Shown piece by piece: positions 1 to 13,860 of a stretch of 64,000 nt of DNA (position 1 is the first letter of the stretch; each line of letters begins with the position of its first letter). A program made the translations under genes and the position numbers. Under the pieces are notes generated by a model. That model was not told where the DNA came from and ran no database searches. It saw only the letters and a list, made by a program, of their open reading frames with translations. The stretch is taken from positions 6,959,501 to 7,023,500 of the forward strand of contig JABWDB010000013.1 in the NCBI GenBank assembly GCA_019614645.1, written 5' to 3'. The stretch is from Stratiolaelaps scimitus. Its lineage: Eukaryota; Arthropoda; Arachnida; Mesostigmata; Laelapidae.

Positions 1-730
1 GCCGCAGTGGCGCACATACAGATGTGTTGTGTAGCGTGTACATGTATAATAACAAATTTGTGCGGCAAGACGGTAATGGTCGTCGCCGCCACTGCCGTCG
101 CCGCCAACGAAATTCGCAGCTATTCGCCAGTAATCGCCGCTGCGATCGCCAGCTTCCACCTGCTGACAGCGACTCTGGGACTCACTGGTGTGCTTGAGTC
201 TGTGTACACAGCTGTGTGGGCCAGGGGAACAGAGCCGTCAGCACGAACTGACGGTAAGCGGCGTCAACCGAACGGGGCGGTAGCAGCGTACGCAACAGCC
301 GTATACACTAGTTCATAACATAGCATGTCCATATATTTGCAGCAGCAGCAACAGCAGTGTATCATGGAGCATACTATAACGGTAGCGGCACACATCTGGC
401 GTTCAGTGACGTTCGGAGTTCGTCAGCGCAACTGAGTGAGGCGGGGAGCGATTAAATAAAAAAAAGAACATATATATAAGGCAGAATAGGAGCGATATTC
501 GAGACTCGTCGGTTAATCGGCCGCTGCTATGAAGAAGTCCGGTGAACACGGCATCGGAAATATCTGCGCGTTCCGCGCGGCAGACGGGCGTGGTCTGTGC
601 AGTCGTTAATACGGTAACTATTTTATTCACTACTACAGGTCGAAGTTGCGCTACAACGAAATGCGATCAGAACGATAGCTTCCATAGTGCCACGCTGTGG
701 TCGTTTGCAGTTCATCTCATGCGCAGGTAG

Positions 731-797
731 ATATATATATATATATATAAAAATATATATATATATAGCTAGATACGGAGAGAGAGAGAGAGAGAGA
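731..797. repeat. Compound (AT)n and (GA)n microsatellite
   Basis: A tract of (AT)n at 731-767, broken by a few A, is followed after 12 bases by (GA)9 at 780-797. It is a simple repeat with no coding content. Confidence 0.95.
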
Positions 798-2887
798 TGA
801 TATGCGTTTGTGTATGTTTATGTTTTGTGTGCTATGCGTATACACACAGACAAACTCAACGATTGAATGATTGCAGTCGTCTTTGCCTTGTTAAGTTGTC
901 ATTGCTTGTTGATTTATTGTTGACGGCCAGTGTGAGTGTTTTTGCTGGGTTGGATTTTGTGTTGTTGATTGTGGTCTCTGATAAACAGGTAGCACTTATT
1001 GTTGTAGGACAGACTGAACGCGTTGTCATTCAAAGTTATATCACATATTAGATATGTGTGGGGCCCGCCAATGGGAAGTGCACAGAATTCACTAGGGCAG
1101 TAAGCAGACTCACTATGTATTATGGAGACCTTATCAACGAGCAAACGTGAACTGACTGACAGGCGCATGATGTTCTCGTGCTGGAGAGAATTTATGTCGA
1201 TTCTCAAGAGAACGATTGCCGTGCCGACAAAAAGATCCTGTGGAAATAAAAGAATAGCCAGAACGAGCACACTCATAGGAATATTATCCTTAGATATTTA
1301 TGCACTTCCAACCGGAAGAACTTTTAGGGCAAGTTATTCATCAAAAACAAATTATATATATATATATATACATATAAAAATATGTATGCAAGTACCAGAA
1401 GAAGATGATGATGATAACGACAAGTACGTAGGGGCCAGCGCTTCATCTCTGTACCGGCTTTCACTAATCGACGCTTTCAACACATCGCATTGAGCGTAGC
1501 GCACATGTAGACATATGTGTGCGGCTGCTGGCACGAAGTTAAGAGAATAATACGCCAATGTGAGCTTGGACGGTTCACAATGTGGGACGGCATTTTTTGC
1601 CTTTGAAATCCGGATTTCCTAAAACGAGTGGAACCATTAGATGAGATGGCTGTGGAGACTCTTATATAAGGGTGGACATTTTTCAGATTGTCGGAATTTT
1701 GCGCCCCCAGTTTAGTTCACTGACTAGCCTAGTGTCAATGGACTTTTTAAACGGAAGTGCTTGAAGAATCGTGAACATTTCCGCGAGGAGCATTTTCAAC
1801 AGAATTTATTTTGTGACAGCGCCACTGGTGACGGAATGTAATGCATTGTGCTTCGCAGTACAGTTGAATATCGTATTGTACAAATGGACATATATAGCAT
1901 ATAGCCTAAAATGAATCAAGCGCAGCCGGAAGCAAGCGGTGCGAGTCAATCAGTTGAACTCGCTCCGAGGTCTGATATACAAGCCTTATGAATTATTATT
2001 ATTATTACTACTACTATTCACCACCACAATTACACCTACTTCATTATCTAATTCTCAAAGAGTTGCGCAGATCTATCGACAACGGCGGAGCGAATCCGAT
2101 CGGGTATCCATCATTGAGACATACAATAATTAGGAATAATTTCATTGAGACTCAAAAGCGGCGCCGTAATCTAACGGTACCACGAGAGTTGTGACCAGAG
2201 CGAGCAGCGAAGGCAATTGCGTACTTGATCGAATAGACCTCGTAACTGTCTTCATCGACGAATATCGACGGCGATAATGTTCTCTATTGTGTTGCCTTCT
2301 CGGCGACGGCCACAGCGTAGACCCGTTACTTGGCGCCGGCCACCCGCCTGTTGTCGTCCAGTTGGCTTCCATTCAGACAAACTCGTCCGTGCGTCGTTGG
2401 TGACCACTGGCGCAGGCTGGCGTTTATGGGCGTACGTTACCACCAAGCCAGTTCTCTGCCTCTTCTGCTGTTGTCGCCGTTATTTTCGTTCCTGCTCGTA
2501 GTCGGCTCGGCGCGAATACAGCGACACCAGATCGCCGGCTACACATCGAGACTGCAAGCTGACTGAGGGAACCGAGCGTTCGGCCGCACCGGCTGATATT
2601 TTCTGAGCGGCCAATTCTGACCGCTTGGGGTGGGGCACACTGGTGTCGGCTCGTTGTTCGTTGCTGGTCGCTGCCGGCTTGCTCAGCTCCAACTTCTGTT
2701 CGATGGGCAGCAAATTCCTGCCCTGCCATACGACGCTGCACAGTCCCGCGCTACAGAGAGATCTCTGCCCTGTGTGAGCGAGCTACTCATGCGCTCGCTG
2801 GATGCACTGCGCGCAAGCGGCTGAGCCGGCGGCTCGCCCGCCGCATCCGACGTCAAGGTATTATAATACATCCGCTCGCCATTGTGC

Positions 2888-2898
2888 GGGGGGGGGGG
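2888..2898 (+). repeat. Run of 11 G
   Basis: An uninterrupted homopolymer of 11 G lies inside a GC-rich block. Its length is likely polymorphic and prone to sequencing error. Confidence 0.9.
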
Positions 2899-4426
2899 AC
2901 GGCCGCCGCGAACCGACCCACGCGGACGGCTGCCGTACCGCTGAAGCAGCTGAGCATCATCGAGTGAAATCGTGATAGAGGCTCTATAGAACGTTCTTCA
3001 GGGACGCCCGAGGCGGGCGACAGTTTAGCCGGTTCACTAGAGTCGCCGACTTACCCTTGCGGGTAGCGTTGAGCTAGCGGAGGTAGCTCGCTACAATAGT
3101 TCAGCACTTCCCCCAACGAACCGCTGATCAACGACGGTGCAAGACACACGACTGACTGTGAATGTCTGTGAAGTCAGAAAGTTGCTTCAGAAACGGCTTT
3201 GGATTGTTCAGAAAATGAGTCCTTTATCCATTTCATTCTTTATGACTGCTGCCGCTATTGCTGCTGGGTGATCTGTCCAAGACGATTTTGTCACCGTCAC
3301 CCAGAAGTGTTGAGGTGTCGGCGATGTCGCGGTAAATGGAGGTACGGACGTAGGGGGAGTTACAGTGTTAGCCGGGTAGAATCAAACGGCTCTAACCAAA
3401 CATGTTCGTTTTGGCAACCAAGAGGATAAACTCGTTAGCTCATTGACTGGCTTGTTGACCGAGTCACGTTGGGGTCGGAGGTTCGTCTAGACCCAGCATC
3501 ATCTATTGCCAGCTTTTTACCTTGAGCCTAAATGTGCTCAGGAGTTACACGGAAGACACCAAGATATTCCACTAGCTATTATATATATATATATATATTC
3601 TATGCAGTCGTGAGACAAATCGGTTGTTGTCAGCATTTTTAATTCACGTTAATTACTACATAAGTCTATATCCGCCAAATCGTGTCTCGCCCAGTTCCAA
3701 TATCATTAACAAACATCAATTTCTGAGTTATATATTATCAACTGAACATCGATCTGGGCCATGATCTGGTGAAATGGTTTGATCATTTTCTGCAGCCCAA
3801 CGGTCATGTCCATAACGTAGACGATACACAGGAGCGTTTTGTAACCGGGGTTTTGTTTTTTTTTCGGTATTTTAACATCGGCCAGCGATTGACCCGCCCG
3901 ATAATTTGCTGGTCAACCTTCTCAAGTTTGAAGCGTTAACACCAGTTTCACCTACCCCGACAACGACGACGACGATGACCATGCGATAGTCTATCACTGG
4001 TTCGACGCTCACCTTGCGCACACCGTCTCTAGCTCCATCTACAGTCCACCTCTCTCTGTGGGGGGGGGCCTTTTGACGTTGACACTTTGCCATCTCTGTG
4101 CCGGCCGAGGTACCGATGCCTCTGCTGTTACGTCCACTGCTCCAGGTACCGATGGAGGACCATAGACAAAACACGACAAATCCCGTCACCACAAAAATCC
4201 CCGGTTCACAGCCACCGCCGCCGCTGCCACCACTACACCCCCTCCCCATTACAGTTGCCGCCAAATTTTTGTAGTTTTTTTGCGCAATTTGCGGCGTTCG
4301 GCGGCGGTGGCGGCAGCGGCTCCGAAAGTGATTCCGTCTGGGAGCAAGCAGAACGCGTTAACGAAAGTCGACTCAACAACCGAGACGCGAACAGTTGAAC
4401 GAACGTATCTCGGCTCCTTCCCTTCT

Positions 4427-4427
4427 T

Positions 4428-4486
<59 letters not shown>

Positions 4487-4501
4487 GTATGCATATATAT
4501 G
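4427..4501 (+). repeat. Compound (CT)n-(AT)n microsatellite
   Basis: About 20 CT units, with one TT break, run straight into (AT)10 and then TATGTATGCATATATATG. This pyrimidine-to-AT switch recurs in the window and makes frames that read as long Ser-Leu and Tyr-Ile runs, which should not be taken as protein. Confidence 0.95.
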
Positions 4502-6248
4502 TTTAGATATTTTCCTCGGGGGCTTTTTAACCTATCGAGCAGTGGTCTCCTGGCGTTCTTTCTGTCCAAAGTTGTCCAAAACGTCGATGATCAGACCCCT
4601 GCGTCCAGCCTGCCACCAGCTGTCTTCGACACAGCTTCCACACGCGTCGGCTGGTCCTGCGGCCATTTCACGTGATTAGCAGCTGCCCTGTGAGTAGCCA
4701 CTTCGTTTACGTCAGCGTTGCGATTATTACCGGTTATTTCTACGGCTGACATTCGGTTGAACTTGGGAGCCCGCTACCGGTTGAATCAGCAAGCGATCAA
4801 ATCCGCGTTCATGCCGCCATCGGCAGGAGAGGCTGGCCGCGGCCAGCTTCCACGGCAATCGTCCGTTTGTTGGCTGGCCAGCGCCAACGTGTCCGTTCCT
4901 CACGTAGCCACTTTGTCTTCTAAACTTCAATGGCGGTTGTGGTTTCGCAGCGACTGTCTGCAATGTGGTAAAACAGTGACCAAAAAAACGTCACTTATCA
5001 AGTACTGAGTATGAATGCCACTGGGCTCCTGTTGCCGATGACGAGGATAATGTCCTGATGCTGCTGTTGCTGGTGGTGATGATGATGGGGCTGACACCGC
5101 TGGACGCACAGTAGCGCCCATCGCCATAACAGCTGTGACGATCATAGAACGGAGAGTCGGCCTAGCATGCGTGTGCTACGATTAAAAGCTACCGCTGCTC
5201 GCGGATCTAGATGACGTGTCGGGGATACAGGGCAATGCGAAATCGGGTGGGGTGTGTGTGTGTGTGGGAGGGCGGGAAATATGGGAAACGTCGAGAAGTT
5301 GAACGTCGACTGTTGCTCCGTGGCCGCTTTACGGTCAGCCTTTGCCGTTTAATTTTTCGATAGAGGTGGCAGCCATCGCAGCGGTTGAAGCGCTGATCGA
5401 AGCCGATGAGAGCAAATCGGCTGGTAAAACGTCGGCCCCGAAGGGAAATTTTCGAAGAGCCGACGTCGTTGGCTTGTTAATTCGAACTGCATCGGTCTTT
5501 CAATGGATAGCGCTGGATGACTTGACGTCAACGATGTTCGGCCGGCAGAGGCGACCGCGCCAGAACCTGCGTCTTGAGCTCTGTGCCCGGGACACAGACG
5601 ATGGTGGCGAGCCGTAAATATCCACATAAGATATTTATAATAATAATACTCGACTGTGCTGCCGTTACAAGAACAAGATGACGTCGCCTCGCTTTGGCCG
5701 ACACGTCAGCGGCCGCAGATGTCTGTCCATGTCTGCGAATACCTGTGAGACCACGCGAGATTTCTCGTGATTTCTCGCCGGCAGGCTGAATTGCATGCAC
5801 CGATGCAACCGGACGCTCTACTCTATTCCACGGGGTTGAGTGAACATATTATTATAATTTTAATCAAATTCATGTATACACACACCATCGACGCAGGGTG
5901 AAACATGGCGTCTACTGATTAGTGCTCCATTATGTTGTCCGACCGATGTGGCCGCACTGCTTGCATATAATGGATACGATAAGAACGCAAGTAGACAAGT
6001 GCAGATATCGTGCTATATGTATTGGGTGGCTAGCGTTCATTTTGGTCGACATCAGCTTTTCTCCCATCTATTGGTACACATTTTTAATATTATTTTGAAC
6101 ATAATATCTCGATGTTCTATGAACCCTCCTGAAAAGCACACCCACTTGCTACCACCCATCGATTCGTATCGAGAGCATCTATTCGCTCGACGACTACTGA
6201 ACTGGCGACATACAGCGTTCTCATAAGCTGATCTATCTGACACAGGTA

Positions 6249-6316
6249 GGTAAAGGTAAAGGTTTTATTGGTTTATTAAAAGAGCTACAATTTTACAATG
6301 CTTAAGCTCTCTTATA
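6249..6316 (-). mobile_element. Retrotransposon 3' tail repeat, copy A
   Basis: This 68-bp block matches 22665-22734 (opposite orientation there) at roughly 87% identity by eye. Read on the minus strand it runs TAAGAGAGCTTAAGCATTGT, then a T-rich part with AATAAA, and ends in (CCTTTA)n repeats. A short tandem-repeat end after an AATAAA-like motif is typical of the 3' end of non-LTR retrotransposons that finish in a microsatellite rather than poly(A); that family assignment is inferred. The element may continue further 5' on the minus strand towards about 6560, because 6366-6376 also resembles the sequence next to copy B. No coding part is recognisable. Confidence 0.6.
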
Positions 6317-8367
6317 TTTTTGTCTTAATAAACTTGCCACCCACAAGGTCGTAGGTGGTCCAAAAATGCTCCCTTATATGTCACGGTAACTCATATGATC
6401 CGCCTGTCCCCAATCAACCGTGGGTGATGCAATCACGTTGTGCAAGGCCACGCGCTATACGTGGACACTGGGATGATCACTGCTATCAGGCCATCCCTGA
6501 TTCCATCTGGAATCCAACTGAACTCTTAGAGCAACACACAGCCTTCTAGTCGTGCGCAGCCGATCGTGGTTCAGCTCGAGACAGCACATAGGATAACCGA
6601 GGGGGTGTTTCCATTCATTGTGTCTTCACAATCGCAGATCTTCCGGATATGAATCGTGTGCGATATTGATTCTTTAAAAACGATGTACAAAATCCGCTGA
6701 TCGGTCATCCCACCGAGCACGTCGTCTTTCCTCTGCAAACATCATTGTTTATGCTGCTCGCAACGCATTTGTGTACGACTTGGGGGCGAATACTTCATTT
6801 ATTCTGTGGAGGATAGACACATCGATTCGCACTGTATCTACATACGTGTAGAGTAAAAAAACGCACGCGCGAAACCCTGCGAAACAGAAGACTTTGACGA
6901 ATTGTCAGCACAACAGCCCAATAGCAGAAACAGTGGTGGTGGTGGCCTTTTGTGGATTTTCGTCCTCGTTTTTCTCCGATACAACGAATCTTTCGGCTTT
7001 GGCATTCATCAATGCTCAGTTCGGTCTTTGGTTGAGTGTGAGCGCCTCTCTCGCTCTCTCGCTCTCCCTCCCTCTGTGTGCACAGGTCTGTGTGGCTACG
7101 CGCGGCGTTTGTACAGTGAGCAGTCTGTCTTGTCCGTCCATTGTGTCGGTATGACTCCGCGGACAGTTATTGACAATTGGTTCGACAATGAGCGGCCAAA
7201 GGTTGCACATTTGCTCTGCCCTGCTTTGCAGAACAACAGCAACAACAGCACGAATCAGCACAGTAGCTGACTCGGTCTGAAAGACGAGCGGCGGCCAGAT
7301 CGGCAGTCACAGAATGGCTGAACGCCCGTTCTCCGCTGAGCCATGCTGTTCTCATCAAGCGGGCGACATTGCCAAAAAAAAGGTAGGCGATGTCGCGGTG
7401 TTGGCGACGGCGGCGGCGGCGACAGTGTTATTGTGACAAGAGCGGGCGCGTTGACTCACTGTGAATTGCTCCACAGTGCCTACAGAATGCGGAGGTAAGA
7501 TGACCCTGTCGGTGTATTATACATTTAATTGTGCCCGGCCACCATTTGCGTTTGCGGGAACGGGGCCAGATGACATTCAAGTGGAATCGAAGGAGGCAAA
7601 CCAAAGCCGCAGAGCGAAGGAGCGATTATCGCCACCGACCGAGGTCGCGAATACGAATGACATAACAACGGGTGACTTGATATTCAACGGCAGGGCGTGT
7701 AGGTATAGGGACATAACTATTGTTACTGAAGCGATCTTATTTCGCCGGGAGGATTGTCCACCGTTGCTAAAGCCGTTAGGCTTTAACAAGAGGTCGGTAA
7801 CCAAGGAACGGTGATATGTTGGGGGGGGGGTCATGGTTCTACGAACTTTAACTATCGAGAGATATTACATTAGGCAATGCTAACTAGCCATTAATATGGT
7901 ACCCAGACAAGAATTAGGCTGGAATAATTTTGCTAGGACTCGAACGTGAGCCCTACCCGGGTTACGGTTGATGTCCGTGAATGAAGTAAAAAAAAATATA
8001 TATATATATAAAAGTTTCAATTGCCACTGTAGCATACCTTCGGTGGGCTACAGTTTTCGCAAAAAACATTGACAAGTGAACATGATCGAAACGGGCTGAA
8101 AGTATAAGATTGTTACCATGTCAACTAGCTGATCAGTGAGTTCGCTCTAATTCACGTGACGATCACAGCACCCACAGAAGAAAGCGGCAGACCCAAAACG
8201 AGGCTCGAAAAATGGCCACGTTAAGAAAAACGAGTTTTCCAAAAATTGCTATTTTTGTGTAAACTTATAACAATCGAGCAGCCTAAAGCTCAGTGGATGC
8301 ACGCTGCTCAATTGTTCAAAAGTTTACAAAATGCCCACGCGCGTTCACTTACTCACCAATCGCCGTC

Positions 8368-8368
<1 letters not shown>

Positions 8369-8394
<26 letters not shown>
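8369..8394 (+). repeat. (GA)13 microsatellite
   Basis: Thirteen uninterrupted GA units. Confidence 0.95.
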
Positions 8395-8398
<4 letters not shown>

Positions 8399-8687
8399 AA
8401 GAGAGGCGAGGAACGATTGTCGACGAGCTATGTAATAAAATTGATCTTCGTATGATGATGATCACGTTGTTATGGGGCACTTTGCGCCGCCGCGAGGTGG
8501 CGCAAACCGCTGATTATAGTCACGTTGCTTCACAGCGATCAATAAGTAGCGCTGCTTGCTTTATTGATTCACTCAAAACATGTATTTACTATAGACTAGT
8601 GGGTGTCAGGCGAGCAAGGCCAAACTCGCTGAAGGAGTCCGCTACCGAAGAATTGCTGCCGTTGCCTCGAGCCGTGATTTGGTTCGG

Positions 8688-8717
8688 TCGTCGTCGTCGT
8701 CGTCGTCGTCGACGACG
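8688..8717 (+). repeat. (TCG)8 with inverted end
   Basis: Eight TCG units run directly into GACGACGA, so the junction is a perfect palindrome that can fold on itself. Translated, it gives poly-Arg or poly-Asp runs. I see no gene around it. Confidence 0.9.
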
Positions 8718-8935
8718 ATGCCTGATGGGACAGCAAAACAAGAATAGCCGGAATGGCAGCACCAGCGACAGCAGCCCAAATAGTATCGAGGCAAAAAAAC
8801 GCAGTGACTTGAAGAAGCACCTTCATTTTCGAGCTTCGATTTGACGCTAACTTCCATCAGTGTCACCAGCAGTGGCGTTATGGTAGCGTTAAAAGGTGGT
8901 ATAATGCAACGCTGTTACAACCACTTAATGAGATA

Positions 8936-8936
<1 letters not shown>

Positions 8937-8977
<41 letters not shown>
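8937..8977 (+). repeat. Compound (GT)12-(GA)8 microsatellite
   Basis: Twelve GT units switch without a spacer to eight GA units. Confidence 0.95.
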
Positions 8978-8979
<2 letters not shown>

Positions 8980-10902
8980 CGAACGCGTGACAACGCTAAT
9001 TCGCTGTATTCGATCATCGGATACGTCGGCTCACCGATCTGTGAATCAACCGGTCTTGTCGAAGTCGTCAATTTGTGTAGCGAACTTGAACTACGCATGT
9101 ACAGCGGGTTAAACGACGTTGCCGTCTCGGGATCGACCGGGCACGACATCACACAGTACAGGCTAGTAAATGAACCTACACACACGGACACGGCCCCCCA
9201 CAGTCAGCAGCGGTTTACCATTGACAGTGATTTGATTGGTGTTGGTTGAGTCGTTTCGCTGCTGTCGCCGCTGCGCGCGAGCTGGCCATCGTTGAAAAAC
9301 ACCACTCTGGCGAAGCACGTTTTGTTTCCCGACGGCCACCAAAAGGCTCATCTTCATATAGCGCTGCAATGTGGGGTCGACAGCCAGCACCGCCCTCCCC
9401 CTGACGCCAACCAATAACTTGAGCAAAAAGTCACGTGGCCAGCAAGTTCTCCTTATGAATCGTCACTAGCGACGCCGGTTCGTCGACACCATGATAGGCA
9501 CCCTATACAATGCAGCCGAGTAGTATTGTTCCGTTGAATAGGAAGGGCCGTGATGATAAAATTGTGTAACAATTGAACGTTATTAAACCTAGAACGGGGG
9601 AAAAAATGAATCATGAGACAAATGAAAAAAAATGCGTCGAATGTTCGAGCTAAATAGATGGCCATAGATATAGAAGACATCAGTGATCATAACACTGATA
9701 TAACTGGTATCACTCAACTGGAAATCGAGTTTCCATATGATCCGCGATAGCGTGATTTTTTTGTCGACATATCGCGACACGGACACTCGCCTCTGGATGG
9801 AAGTCAGTGAGAGATGCGTGTGCGGATGAGTCCGCGAAATTTAACAGTGTACATACGATTCATTCTACCAATAAGTGGATCGTCGATGAATCGTGCCAGC
9901 AACACGGGCGCCTCCGATGGTCGTCCCGAACAGCATGTGCAATTTTTTCGAAAAAGAAATTGATTCGTGTACATATGTTGGGCATTACTGAATACGACAA
10001 TATGCACAGCGTATCCGATCGAGTCAATAAATGAGCGTGTTCATGCGGATGGCGTCGCTCGGCGCATGCTCGCAGCTAGTCCAACAATAGCATATGGCAT
10101 GCTTTGGCCACTGTGGGGTGCTTGCGGCGAGCGGCTCTGTGGCAGACGAGGTTGATTCATTGAGTTGTAGGGGATGCTGAGCAGATCAATACTGAGATGA
10201 CTCCTGTATTATTCAGACGAATCACACTGCCGAACACTAGCCATTGCGAACGATGTTGCTGCTACTGTTGTGAATGTCTTATATCGCCACCAGGAATCTG
10301 GTGGAAACGCAACGCTTGGCCCGAACAAGCACCGCTATTCATTATCCAAGGTTTGTTTAAGGGGTTTTTTTCATCTCGGCTCACCAGCGGTCGAAATACG
10401 GCAGCCCAAAATCACGATCGCTTCAACTGATTCATGGGAGAATGGCAAGCACCCGCTGACGTCAAAGCTAAATATTACACATGCGCCGCCGCCGCCACCG
10501 CCACCGCCAAGTTTGCTACACGAGCGTTTCGTAGTTGCCCGTTGCTATAATAGTTATACGTGATGCGCCTTGCCGTTCCAAGACAAGAACCCAACGGAAT
10601 TTCAATTAAAAATATTGAAATTGAAATCGAAAACGGTGCCCAACTGGATAGCGTCTTCGAGTATCGTGAATAGACAGTGCCGCGAATTCTAATGTTCAGA
10701 TAAGTTGCACTATGGAGCGCGGCCACGTGCGAACGCCGTCCATAGTGACCAGATTAGAAGGTACGGCTCGTGTCCGATTCGTGATCTCATCGCGGGTGAC
10801 GTATTATGAAATGGGACAGGAACTCTTCGAGAAAAATATCCCAAACCTCTTCATGCTGCAGTCAGTCGTTTTTCTCCATGTACTTTCGTCTGATCCACTT
10901 AC

Positions 10903-11088
10903 GACAAGGCTGTGAGAGAAGCCTTACACGGGTTGTCTGCCGTCAGCTGTAGAACGCCATCCTGCAGGCGATCGTAGTTGCGTGTTTGAAGAGCGCCTCG
11001 ATATATGATACTTACAACAGATGTAAAGTTCAGCGTTGCTATATAGGCCAGCTCGTACCGGCCGCCCGGAAGAATTGACAAGTCACCG
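10903..11088 (-). CDS. Candidate internal exon, unknown protein
   Basis: On the minus strand a strong acceptor (CTTTTCTCTTTTAG, ending at 11089) is followed by 186 nt open in one frame, ending in a consensus donor GTAAGT at 10902-10897. The exon is symmetric, phase 2 to phase 2. The 61 encoded residues begin GDLSILPGGRYELAYIATLN and contain an N-glycosylation sequon (NFTS) and one cysteine. An earlier in-frame GTAAGT at 11015-11010 would give a 73-nt exon instead. I do not recognise the family; the strand-like, hydrophobic start would fit an extracellular beta-sandwich domain, but that is a guess. No partner exon is established nearby. Chance pairings of acceptor and donor are expected in a window this size, so this stays tentative. 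Confidence 0.3.
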
Positions 11089-11292
11089 CTAAAAGAGAAA
11101 AGTCCGCGTAGGGGTAATATCAGGAGCTGGCAAAACTTCGATTTCCGTTGTAATTTTATAGAGGCCTGACTTCGTATTTACCGTTACGAACACAAAAATC
11201 AAACCAGTCCCGAAGCGGTGGAATCTGACAGCGCTTCGAACACATTTAGCCTGTCCGCATCGAAATGTCTACCGGGTCAATCAGCCAACTGA

Positions 11293-11318
11293 ATTATTAT
11301 TATTATTATTATTATTAT
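11293..11318 (+). repeat. (ATT)n microsatellite
   Basis: Eight to nine ATT units without interruption. Confidence 0.95.
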
Positions 11319-13705
11319 CGATGTCAGTTAAATGTAATCTATTGGAAGGTTGACGATCAGACGACTGGTATCCTACCGCGATGTGTACCCCTCGGTCTGA
11401 TCGATCGGCCGTGCAATGTTCGTGCTGCGCTTTTTTATAAATCATATGTCCTATCAAAATAACGGGGTTCTTATACGAAGTACGGATGGAGGCGTGGCTA
11501 TTTAGGGTAACGGTAGTTTTTCGAACACCCGGGGCCACTATGCCGAGAGAAATTTGAGTGCCTACAAATTACGTGGAACACTTGAGAAAGGCTATTAACC
11601 AACGGGACCCTTATAGCTTGTCAACGAATTGCAACTTATACCAAAAAACTCGGACACTACGATCTTGTAGATTTTCGGATGTCAATAGATCTTTTGAGAG
11701 CGGAGAAATGTCTTGTGTTCTATGAGAGCGGCCGATTGACGTTCAGCCATATTAGCCACCGTAATACCGTCTATACAAACGATGACAATGGCTGCAGCTG
11801 ATGCCGGCAAAGCACAGTAAATTTACTAATAATTCGATCACTTAAAATATATTGCACTGTTTGCGTAATGTAGAAGTTTAAACAGCCCACAAAATCACTA
11901 CGCCTCAATGAACCTCAGTTCGCCGCAGACCGCAGAATTTCGCTCCTCTCCATCAAGCTCACAGCACGTTTTTACGGTTTGCCATATACTCGTGCGTGCG
12001 CTAACACGTACGAGTAGATGTCCGGTCAAACAGAGCGGCGGACATAGAATGACGGCGATGAGGGGCGTTCCTTCGTTGAAACAAAGCTATCAATTGTACA
12101 CAATACGCTCGTCAATTTGCAGCTCGTCCGACGGTTACGTCCCGGTAGGTCGCAGTGGCAACCTTCGGGCGCATGAATGGCCGGTTCGATTGCAGTCGTC
12201 CGCAACCTTCTGGTGCTCCCCTGACGACCTGCTGCCGGCCGGCCGGCCGGGGGACTCTTGCAGCATCTAGATCGGTGTTCAGTGTATTGCTAAGGCTATA
12301 TCAGTTCCGCCAAGTCAGTCACGCCGTGAGCGGGTACTATTAGTCTGGTATGGCATGGACTGTCGTGAATGAGAGGCGAACGATGCGGCGGCGGCAGCAG
12401 CGACGACAACATCGTCATCGTCTACCATCACCTTTAGTCATATCGAGAATTTTCATTAGATTGCTTTCCATTGTTCACGCCGCGTGCTGGCCGCCCTACG
12501 GTGAGCAGATCGCCAGTGACTTATACGGTATTGAAGAATCGTACCGGCATCGTATCGGAAGTGACGGACGAACATTGAAAACACAACAACACAGCCAGAA
12601 ATTTAACGGCTGATGTATCACCGCTCGTTAGCGATATCACGGTATCACGATTACGAGTGGAACAGATGTGGAACAATTTGATTATTCTGTCCATTACGCA
12701 CTCGGAAGGGAAGGGGGGGGGTATATATCTATACAGACTTTATGAAGGAAACTAGCGAGGAGCTATCAACGAGCTGATGATCATAGCCTAAGCAAAGCAT
12801 AAAAGAACTGATATATATATATGGTTGGCGCATTACTGAATAAGTAGAATCATTTATATATATGTATATATATATATATATATTTGTCGGTTCTCGGACC
12901 ATGGCTTCGCAATATTTTCGGTCCTTCCTGATCATTCTTGACGAAGATTGACACGATTGACATCGACCGTGAAACTCAGTCCTACGTAAAGACATTGTAC
13001 GAAGCTGATGAACTTTGCCAGTTTGAGGCTGTCCGGAGGAAAAGGCTGGTGCTGCTCAAATCGAGGGTGGCCATGTTTAACGACTTGATCCTTAACGCTG
13101 ACAAAAAGCGTGAACGACCCCAATCCTTATGCTTAATGTCGCATTTGGCATACTAGTTAGTAACAGGTCAAATAGCAAGCGTATCAATATTAAAAAATAA
13201 AGATTGTTTTCCGTACGACCAACTCATATTGTCAATATGGCTACACACTGAAATCTACGGCCATTTACTATCGCAAGCGCGTGCACACACACACACCTGT
13301 ATCGCCATGTATGACATGAACTATTGCTCAATTCGCATTGAACTTAATGATGAACTACGGAACGATGATTCAACGAGGGATGATGGGCGAGCAGATATGA
13401 CAAGATGGATAGATCAGAAACCGGCAAATGATCCAGCAGCAGATATTTACCTAGTTCACCTGATGCGGTGTGCCAATCAAAGACGTTAATCTAATCATGG
13501 ATAATGGTTTCACAGTGATTCTGAACATATGCGTGACCAATGCGAGCCAGTGCATCTGCAGGGGGGGGGGATCGTTGTTACCATCTTACTCGTTACCACG
13601 ATCCACATTGGAATATGCATGCAATCCACGGGTTTGGATTGGTAGCCATCCCCAGCCAATGCTTATTTGACGATACATTTCATATATATGTTGACCATAA
13701 AATGC

Positions 13706-13860
<155 letters not shown>

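Larger units (their letters stand above)
1..6248. other. No supported gene; GC-rich and AT-rich spacer
   Basis: No frame here carries a recognisable domain. The stretch holds short microsatellites (731-797, 1353-1370, 3580-3598, 4427-4501), a run of 11 G at 2888-2898, and a GC-rich block around 2270-3150. On the minus strand, 3055-3165 has a good acceptor (CTTCACAG), an open 111-nt frame of phase 2 to 2, and a GTAAGT donor. Such combinations occur by chance in a window this size, so it is only noted. Confidence 0.6.
6317..10902. other. No supported gene; spacer with GA, TCG and GT/GA repeats
   Basis: The stretch contains (GA)13 at 8369-8394, (TCG)8 at 8688-8711 followed by its inverted form GACGACGA, and (GT)12 running into (GA)n at 8937-8977. 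At 7480-7494 a short TGCCTACAGAATGCGGAG follows a CAG and ends in a GTAAGA donor on the plus strand. This could be a microexon, but it is unsupported. I see no other gene. Confidence 0.55.
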
